A stretch of DNA of 64,000 bases from Fusarium oxysporum f. sp. lycopersici 4287 (lineage: Eukaryota; Ascomycota; Sordariomycetes; Hypocreales; Nectriaceae): assembly GCF_000149955.1 (NCBI RefSeq), contig NC_030987.1:900003-964002 (forward strand), written 5' to 3'. Shown here piece after piece: positions 56,303 through 64,000 of the stretch. Positions within the stretch are counted from its first letter, which is position 1. Each line of letters begins with the position of its first letter. A model generated the notes under the pieces. The model saw only the letters and a program-made list of their open reading frames with translations. It was not told the DNA's origin and did not search any database. The position numbers and the translations under genes were made by a program.

Positions 56303-57534
56303 ATGGTTGCCCAAGCTCAAGCTGTCTCTGTGTCTCTTCAGGACCTCAAGGATGGTACGTACCTCTTGGATTCATGATAGCGCCGCTGTCATGATGAATC
56401 TCTCTCGCCCTATAAAACAGCACAGTCTAACAATTCATAGGCAACATTCCTTTTGAAACCCTCAAAGAAGCCTTTGGTCCCGATTCTCTCGGAATTCTCG
56501 TCGTAAAAGACGTTCCCAAAGAATTCCCCGAACTCAGACACCAAGCCCTCTCCTACGCCTCATACCTCGGCAACCTCCCCAAGGAAGAACTTGGTAAGTT
56601 GTCATGATACTAGTAAACAACCCTCACTAACACAAGTCAAGAGAAGCTTGAAAACGCCAGAGCTAAATATCTAACTGGCTGGTCCCTCGGAAAAGAGACT
56701 CTCAAAAATGGTCAAGTCGATACCTTCAAGGGCTCATACTACGCCAACTGCGCATTCTACATCGACCCATCTCTCGAATGCGCCAAACCAACTGAAGAAT
56801 TCTCCATCGACACATTCCCCGAATATCTCGCCCCCAATGTATGGCCACCAGAGAATGTCCTTCCAGGCTTCAAGCCCTCTGTCACCTCGCTATGCCGCCT
56901 CATCATTGACGTGGCTGTCCTTGTTGCGCGCGCTTGCGATCGCTTTGCGCAAGAGGATATCCCAGGTTATCCAGCTGGATACCTAGAGCACGTTGTCAGC
57001 ACTTCTAGCACCACCAAGGCCCGTCTGCTGCATTATTACCCTCAAGAAAATGACCCTGCTGCCAATGGCGGTGATGAGGATGATTGGTGTGCTACGCATT
57101 TGGACCATGGATGCTTAACTGGTCTTACATCAGCGATGTTTATCGACGAGCACAAGACAAGCCCTGCTGTACCGGAAGTCACAAACTTGAATGGCGCTTC
57201 TCTTCCACCCCTTGATGAGCTTCCCTCATCCCCTGATCCTTCAGCTGGTCTGTACATCAAGTCTCGTACAGGCGAGACAGTTCAGGTCAAGATTCCTCGC
57301 GATTGCATCGCTTTTCAGACTGGTGAGGCTCTTGAGCGTATTACTGCTGGTCGCTTCAAGGCTGTACCTCACTTTGTCAGGGGGGTAAGAGCTAGTGTTA
57401 GTGATGGAAAGATCGCTCGTAACACGTTGGCGGTGTTTACTCAGCCTAACTTGGGTGAAGAGGTGGATATCAAGCAGCACCTCACTTTTGGAGAGTTTGC
57501 TCGGGGTATTGTTGATAAGAATACTGTCTCATGA
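56303..57534 (+). CDS. Isopenicillin-N-synthase-like 2-oxoglutarate/Fe(II) oxygenase
   Basis: Exons are 56303-56354, 56441-56593 and 56642-57534 (365 residues, phases consistent). The fold belongs to non-heme iron dioxygenases. The proximal HxD is in CATHLDHGCLTGL and the distal His is in FKAVPHFVRG. An arginine pair nearby (RGVRASVSDGKIAR) may bind the 2-oxoglutarate carboxylate, but the canonical R-x-S after the distal His is not obvious, so I am unsure of co-substrate use. No signal peptide is present. Related fungal and plant proteins are mostly uncharacterised cytosolic enzymes. The gene has a separate promoter shared with FRG1. Confidence 0.8.
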
Positions 57535-58051
57535 TAGCTTGGTCAACACGCAAATATAAATTTTACGATGCAGTTTTGAGTCACGTCGTGTTGTTATTTT
57601 GAGAGAATAATGATCATCGTGGTTTGTTCAAATGAGTGTGTGTATTTTAAGCTCAATCCAAGACAATCCTGACAGCCTAGACAATATGGCATATAGCCAA
57701 GATGTTTGTTTTTTCTTTTGTAGCATACATATAAGGAGGGTGGTTTGTACTCCACGAACCTACTTAGATATTACTCTAGTAGGGTAAAAACGGCAGCACG
57801 GTCATTGTGACAGAAGCGAACCTTGGCAGAGATGATAATGTATCCGGCTTTACAATAAACCAATCACTATCAGCCAAGAAAAGAAGAGAAAAGAAGGGCC
57901 CTGAACCGATGTATGCAGAAAGGATCGATAATATTACCAAGAATTCGTCCATACAACCGGCAAGGGCCATGATCACAAATGATCGTATCCTAACATGGCA
58001 TTCCTGAAGCATCAAGCACGCAAGTCAGGTTCGAGTGGACCAGTAAGCCGA
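57535..58051. other. Convergent 3' region
   Basis: About 520 bp between the oxygenase and zinc transporter stops. No further gene seen. Confidence 0.5.
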
Positions 58052-59812
58052 TTAGGCCCAAGCACCCACGAGACTCATGAAGAAAGCCCCCAAGAACACC
58101 AAAAGGCAAGCGTAGATACGCTTACGACCGCGGAGGAATCGCCAGCTTTCGTCACTGAGGAAGTCTTGAGAAAGAAGCTCAACCAGCGAGGCAAAGGTGA
58201 GAAGTCCAGCCGAAATGGCATTCATGACACCAACAACAATGAGGCCAGTTTCAGAGTTGGGGCTGTAGAGTGTGTGGGTAGCAAGGCCGATAGCTTGCCC
58301 CAGAGGAGTACTGATGCTAATGTTAGTGGACGATACAGTACGAATGGTAGCTTCAATACTTACGTGCATCCATAGGCAAGGGCCATGAACCAAGGCTGCA
58401 TCTTGCCTTGAGGCCACTTCACGGAGGCGATTCGAGAGCCTAGAGCCAATCCTTCAAAGGTTTCTACAATCGTGTCAGTCCAAGTTCAAAGCCGCCAACA
58501 TGGTATGCCAACTTACGGTGAAAGACAATGGCAATGAGCAGAATAATGAATTCGTTGCCAATCGAAACGCTGAGCGCCATGCCGATAAAGACACTATGGA
58601 AGAGAATACCAAGCTCGAGCAAGACGCACTGGAGGAGCTCCTTACGTTGCTGCTGCTCTGGGGTCAAGCTTGGCATCTGTACAGCCTCGAGGCTCGTCTC
58701 CTCGAGGTTCTTTCTTCCAGATTGGGCGTTGTCGTCATCTTCGCAAGCTTCTTCATCCAGATTCCCCAATCGTTCATCTCTGCTGTTCAAGACAGAGAGT
58801 CCCTGGCCAATGCTGGAGGATCGTCCACGAATAGGTCCCATATCCCGGATGGGGAGCATGCCTATGCCTCCCATGCACCCACCACTGTTAGAGTTGCCAT
58901 TCTTGGCATCGTTGTCGGTTCCAGACGTGATCTCAGCAGGTGAAACATGGCGAGATGGGTGAAAGACCATCTCAATAACAGTGACAAGGAAAATGGCAGC
59001 AAGAGCAATAGCACCAGGCATGGCAGGGTAGTCCTGGTTCCAGAAGCTGCTCAGGCAAGGGTCCCCGAGAGAGATGAAAGCAGTGGGGAGCAAATGGACA
59101 AAAGCCGTAGCAATCAGCACACCAGTGCCGAAATGGCGTACAGCAAAGAAGAAACGAGTCGGAATCCTCAGACCTGGGAACTTGGTAGCCATGATAGGGA
59201 AAGCGCAAGCAAGCGTCGAAACGCACAGGATGATGAACAAGGCTCCAACATGGAGAGGAGTGTTGTATTCAGCCTTGTTGACACCTCCAGTCTCGCAGGT
59301 GCTTCGCTTGCGGAGAGGCGAGACATGAACAGGAATCGACTCATGGGCCTTGGGGGTTGAAGTCATGGCAGCAGGCGCAGAGGCAGGGGAGTTCCAGGAT
59401 GAGATGATCGTCGAGACAACAAGAACAGAGAGGACCCAGACGGTCCAGCTCCAGATGTGCGAGGCACATGACGAGAGGGTGCCTCGATGAAGACGGATTT
59501 GGTCATCACCACCATCTACCGTCTTGAGATACGAGGACAGTCCTGAGTAAGTTAGTATTGGAATGAAACTGATATGTGGATTATGACAAGGAATAATCAT
59601 GAGATTTTTGACATACCCGAGATACGGGACAGTCGTCCCGCATCCTTTTCAGAGCCCAGGAAGGGCTCTGTAGGATGACTCCCCGCTTGATTACTTTCAT
59701 CGTGTGAATTCAACAGACTTCCACTCGTGCCTCCACTTCCGTCATCCTGCCCAGCATCAACATGCTCGCGGAGGTTGGAGATGCCATTGAGATCCTGACG
59801 CGTGGTATTCAT
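58052..59812 (-). CDS. ZIP-family zinc transporter
   Basis: Exons are 59812-59617, 59542-58517, 58463-58364 and 58310-58052 (526 residues, phases consistent). Eight membrane segments are expected. The ZIP core is clear: HFGTGVLIATAFVHLLPTAF (helix 4 metal site) and HSVFIGMALSVSIG with VFHQTFEGLALGSR (helix 5 to 6; the intron interrupts this His codon region). A long cytosolic loop between them is acidic and serine-rich. The N-terminus of about 110 residues is polar; I used the ATG at 59812 although the frame is open further up. ZIP proteins move Zn2+ (or Fe2+) into the cytosol from outside or from organelles. Repression by zinc is likely but not shown here. Confidence 0.9.
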
Positions 59813-61349
59813 GGCTGCCAGAGGAGAAGGAGCTTGATTCCAAGTCAAGCGCTGGTAGAAAGATTCGTCGGCTTTGGAAAGGCAAATCATTTTTTTGGGA
59901 ACTTTTGGGATGATGAGTTCAGCCCCAACTTTGTTGAAGAGGATCGTTTGATAGGGAGCCCGGTTGAAAAGTAAAGTTTGTTTGTCGTCACGGGCAAAAG
60001 GCCACGAATACAAAGTCTCGGTCGATTACAGTCAAACAGAGTAGTCCAATGTTGATGAGTTTCGATAATTGCAGTGAATACGTTAAAATTTGGAAGAGGT
60101 TCAAGAATTGGAATTGATGCGATGACGGAGATATAAGAGAATAGAGTTATCGCGTAGTGCACTACTTTAAATCGGTCGGCAGACAAAAGGGTTAAAGTAA
60201 ATGGCACCTGGATAAGCAAAACACAGCCGCTAACTCCACTCACCTGCTTCAGAAACTGGGGGAGGTGGCATCCATGAACATTGGGATCCAGATCAGGTAA
60301 AGACTTTTTCTTGTCTTAGTCTTGGAGAAGTCGATATCCCCGGCTTCGCCCGCGTGACCAACAGCCGAAGACCTTGACTCAGTGTTTCTTGATTGGCTCG
60401 TGACTCGAGATACACGGGTCAATACGGAAAACCACGAGCATTTCCTTGTACCTCGTCCCCGCAATCTCTCTCCTCCGTTGGGTCCCGGTCATCGGCCGGA
60501 AGAAGCATGCGAACGGGCGGCTCAAGAGCTCGGGAGACCTCCGTAGTTACCTACCTACGCTACGTTATGATCCATGAACAGAAGAATATCCACAAACTAT
60601 TGATCACTTGATCACGGTACAATCTCAACACTGAAGCCCGTGAAAACGTAGAAAAGTCTAGATTTTCTTTTACCCCACAGGAATACGATCGAATACGCTT
60701 CATCGAACCAAGCCAAACGCCGGCAGAGAATTACAGCCCTCCCCGTCTTGGCACGCCCATGTCTATGCCGTATAACTTGCATGTCAATTCGGTGAATCGA
60801 GGTGAAAGCCGAAGGGTCCAATAGCTTTGAGTTATCACGAGCAAGCATGTCTCGTCACTCGTCCAAGATAACTAACTCCCTGCAGCTTGACCGCACTCAC
60901 GTGCGGTAAACTTCCGGAATAGAAATGAGGCCCAAGTGACGATGAGACTGCCAATTGTTACATCGATGATGCGTCTGGTCTTGTGTTTGTTCCCACCCAT
61001 ATATTACTGGTCCGCTATGATCGACAAGAGTCTTGGCTATTGTGCTTGGGCTGTGAATCATTTAGCACTGTAGAACAAGCATACCTCAAGCTTGATAACC
61101 ATGATTCAAGTCGAAAAGACGACGAAAATAATGGTCAAGACATCAAGGTAAGAAGGTTTACGGTATGGGTCTTGTCTAGGATCATATACGAAATGGAGCT
61201 GCGATTACATAAGACGTGATGTGATGATGCTGCGCAATTGCATCATCCTTCTTCACATGAATACAACCTCATTTATACTCTGTGATAATCTCAAAAACAC
61301 AGCATCTCGTCTCCCAACTCACCTAAATCAGCATATCAGATACTTAAAC
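59813..61349. other. Divergent intergenic region of about 1.5 kb
   Basis: Contains the leader of the zinc transporter and the promoter of the thioredoxin-fold gene. Only short frames without family resemblance are present. Confidence 0.5.
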
Positions 61350-62000
61350 ATGGCCCTTCCTCCTAAATTCGCCGGGCAGAAGCTTCAGTTTGCCCACCCT
61401 CCCGCCTCCGACTCAGCCGTCGCTCACACAACTCACACTCTCGAGTTCTATCTCGACTACTGCTGTCCCTTCTCCGCCAAGATCTTCCGCACGCTGCAAA
61501 ACGACGTGATCCCCGCCATCAAGGCCAACCCAGCCTGGGCATCCAGCCTCACCTTTATCTTCCGCCAGCAGATCCAGCCATGGCATCCTTCTTCCACGCT
61601 CATGCACGAAGCTGCTCTAGCTGTTCTTCGTCTTGCGCCTGAGAAGTTCTGGGAGTTTAGCGCTGTGTTGTTCGATGAGCAGCAGGACTACTTTGATGTG
61701 AACGTTGTGAACGAGAAGAGAAATGATACGTATCGTCGTTTGGCAAAGGTTGCGGCCAAGGTTGGCGTTGATGCGGATAAGGTGTTTGAACTACTTGTGA
61801 TCTCTGACAAGCCTGGTGAGGATGGGGCGCTGAATGCGGGTAACAAGGTCACCAACGATGTCAAGGTTATCACCAAGATGAACCGTTTGATCGGTGTGCA
61901 TGTCACTCCTACTGCAGTGTTTGATGGTGTTGTGCAGGATGTTAGCTCTGGATGGACAAAAGAGCAGTGGATTGAGTGGCTACAGAAGAATGTCGTTTGA
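61350..62000 (+). CDS. DsbA-like thioredoxin-fold protein
   Basis: A single-exon gene of 216 residues from ATGGCCCTTCC at 61350. A thioredoxin strand leads into YLDYCCPFSAKIFRTL, whose C-C-P-F takes the place of the CxxC active site. A helical insertion domain follows (EAALAVLRLAPEKFWEFSAVLF), and the conserved cis-proline loop is seen in GVHVTPTAVFDGVV. This is the DsbA/FrnE-type layout. With only the paired cysteine it may act as a reductase, a glutathione-S-transferase-like enzyme or a binding protein. No signal peptide is evident, so a cytosolic place is likely. The frame extends 43 codons upstream, judged to be leader. Confidence 0.82.
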   Translation: MALPPKFAGQKLQFAHPPASDSAVAHTTHTLEFYLDYCCPFSAKIFRTLQNDVIPAIKANPAWASSLTFIFRQQIQPWHPSSTLMHEAALAVLRLAPEKFWEFSAVLFDEQQDYFDVNVVNEKRNDTYRRLAKVAAKVGVDADKVFELLVISDKPGEDGALNAGNKVTNDVKVITKMNRLIGVHVTPTAVFDGVVQDVSSGWTKEQWIEWLQKNVV

Positions 62001-62234
62001 CTTGAATCAGAGAATAGACATAAGAGCCATAAACTCTGAATGGAATAAATGAATCATGGTATAGACAATTGAAGCTGTCACCAAATCTTCCGAATGTGTC
62101 ATTTTTATGGTGACAAAGTGGCCAGAAGCCCTGTGAAAATTACCCCATCCTCAGCGCGTCTCCCCACTGGCGTCAGTTTTTGACATCGTTCTCATGAGCC
62201 TCTCATAACGACTACGACTCACACAACAATCACA

Positions 62235-63200
62235 ATGCATCAATTGAGAATGGTAATACCAAGGCTACGGCCAACTCAATTAACCTCTCTCGCCCGCCAA
62301 ACAACACCTCTCCAATCCTCAGCCCTTCCCCGAAACTTTCGTCGCTCACTACAAAAGTCTTTACAAGCTCAAGTGAGATGCTACGCCAAACCTACAGCCA
62401 AGAAGCCCATCAAGATAGAAAATGAGCTTAAACGACAAGCTAGAGCTGCTTCTAAAGATGGCAAGGAATTTGGTAGGTCTGATTGGGAGTGATCGAGAGA
62501 ATGGTGGCTGATGCTGTTTAGAACTCCCTGAGAAACTCATCATATATCATGCTGGAACAGGCCGCATCACATTCATGGCTATGCTTAAAATCACAACGCT
62601 CTTCCTCGGCGCATTCTTCTGCTGTGTCGTAGCACCAAGCTACATCAAAGCTGAAAAGCCCGAGCTACTCACCGCAGGCGGTATGTCCTATCTCACTCAC
62701 CCTCACAGCAAACCACCAACTAACAACACCAAGTCGTCCTATGCGGCATCATCCCCGTCATATTCGTCACCTACATAACCTCCCCCTTCGTAACCCACAT
62801 CCACATCCACCTTCCCCCCTACGCCCGAACATCACGCCCCATCCTAGAGCGCTTCATCAAGAACCTCCCTCCCACAACACCGCTCACCCTAACAACCATG
62901 AGCGCCATCTCCAAGCCTCGCTACAGCAGCATGCACGCCGGTGATCTGAGCCCTGTGCGACGCCGTCTCGGCCTCATCAATTACGTCCGTGACACCAAGG
63001 AAGAGAACGCGAAGCGCAAGTGGTATATGTTCCGTGCCGTGGGCAAGTTCTACGTGCAGGACAAGAGGCCGCAGACGAGGGTCCGGTATCAGAAGAAGAC
63101 GGATAAGGTCGATGGTTGGATCTGGGATGTCATCAAGGAGCGCATTGATAATAGGGCGTTGAAGGCTGCGTCACCTTATAAGGGAAATGTCTCGATTTGA
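62235..63200 (+). CDS. Mitochondrial inner-membrane protein, possibly TMEM70/TMEM223-like
   Basis: Exons are 62235-62472, 62522-62680 and 62734-63200 (287 residues, phases consistent). The first 55 residues are rich in Arg, Ser, Leu and Gln without acids and end near RCYAKP, a typical mitochondrial presequence. After ELPEKLIIYHAGTGR come two hydrophobic segments (LKITTLFLGAFFCCVVAP and LCGIIPVIFVTYITSPFV). A basic C-terminal domain follows with NYVRD, RKWYMFRAVGKFYV and VDGWIWDVIKERI. The two-helix hairpin resembles respiratory-complex assembly factors of the TMEM70/223 group, but that is a tentative naming. The gene itself is well supported by the clean splice phases. Confidence 0.8.
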
Positions 63201-64000
63201 ACCGTTTGTCCGGTTCTGTACTACCATGTATGCACGATATATCGGAGAAACGGGAATGCTGTTCGGTTCGCTCGTTGTTAGTATTACAAGCCTAGTCTCG
63301 TAAAGAAACGGACAGCATGGCCCAATGAATTGATGAACAGGTAACGCGGGAACCATTGCTTCGGAGCAACGGGATAATCTCCATGTGGAAGACCAATATA
63401 CATGAAGTTGACCCGTGCTCTGATCGGCGTCCAATGGCAAACACCTGGTTCATCAACTCAAGACTTCGTATCATGACCCCAGTCAATTACACACCCCTAC
63501 ATGTTCGTCACTTCAATAGCACACATATCACCATTAGATGAGGATAGATCAATCAAGCTCTCAAACAGTGCGCCCAGTACACGCAACCATGATATTTATA
63601 CGTTGCATATCATATCAAACCAAATCAGAGGCCATGACTCCTTTCTGTTTTTCCTTTGTTCCCAATGCTCCGCCAGAAGCCTTCCAGGTCGTCAATCACG
63701 TAGACAAATATTGGTACATGGATCCTGCCTGTCCAACCGAAACAAACGCACCCCATAGTAGGTACGGGCCCTTTCCATTTGTTGCTTGTGGGCCTAAATA
63801 ATTCTTAACGCCTCCATCATGGCTCGTTATATGTTCTTGTCAATCCTGTCAAACCATCGTAATCAACCGGTTCTATACAATAATACAAGCCCTTCCTTCT
63901 TCTGGCTACATTCAAGTTCTGTCTATGACGGAACATGTATTCAAGGACTGCAACAAGTCTGACAACTTGATAGGGCCATGTCCTTAGCAGATTCGTCAAG
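63201..64000. other. Right end of window, no gene recognised
   Basis: About 800 bp with short frames on both strands only. It may hold the 3' end of a gene beyond the window. Confidence 0.45.

Overview
The window is nuclear DNA of a filamentous ascomycete. Genes carry short introns of about 45-65 bp with GTAAGT-type donors, internal CTAAC/CTAAT branch points and YAG acceptors. Families present (Zn2Cys6 regulators, PDR ABC pumps, DUF6594, MBOAT Gup1, fungal ZIP) are fungal. The overall style suggests Fusarium or a close Hypocreales relative; that genus assignment is an impression, not a database result. I reconstructed exons by hand from reading frame, splice signals and family knowledge. All phases given here were checked arithmetically.

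Left part (about 1-35 kb) is accessory or metabolic in character. It begins with the 3' end of a divergent copy of the complex I subunit PSST/NuoB. Next come a Zn2Cys6 regulator and a divergently transcribed monocarboxylate-type MFS transporter, sharing a promoter with a striking array of seven CGG triplets at exact 9-bp spacing. Then follow a hypothetical gene, a DUF6594 membrane protein, a six-exon amidase with an 8-nt microexon and a mutated first splice donor, an FAD monooxygenase, a small ABM-fold protein and a DHA1 MFS transporter. A tRNA-Gly(TCC) and an AT-rich tract border a decayed terpene locus: a truncated P450 pseudogene, a class I terpene synthase whose RY-motif tyrosine codon is a stop, and an intact FAD monooxygenase. 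An amino acid permease is followed by about 5 kb without a gene. Then comes a PDR-type ABC transporter divergent from a Zn2Cys6 regulator, with a perfect palindrome TCGGACTTTGAAAGTCCGA and further CGGACTTT copies between them.

Right part (about 37-63 kb) is mostly conserved housekeeping genes: GUP1 (MBOAT), a FAR-17a/AIG1-like membrane protein, a conserved coiled-coil gene that appears interrupted by about 260 bp resembling the RRM of RBM25, an FBXO9/Hrt3-type F-box protein, an epoxide-hydrolase-like enzyme, an Mtm1-type mitochondrial carrier, a WDR89-like WD40 protein, FRG1, an isopenicillin-N-synthase-like oxygenase, a ZIP zinc transporter, a DsbA-like thioredoxin-fold protein and a mitochondrial membrane protein.

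The items most worth following are the periodic CGG array, the broken terpene locus, the RBM25-like insertion, the PSST copy beside a regulator/transporter pair, and the palindromic candidate operator between the ABC pump and its neighbouring regulator.
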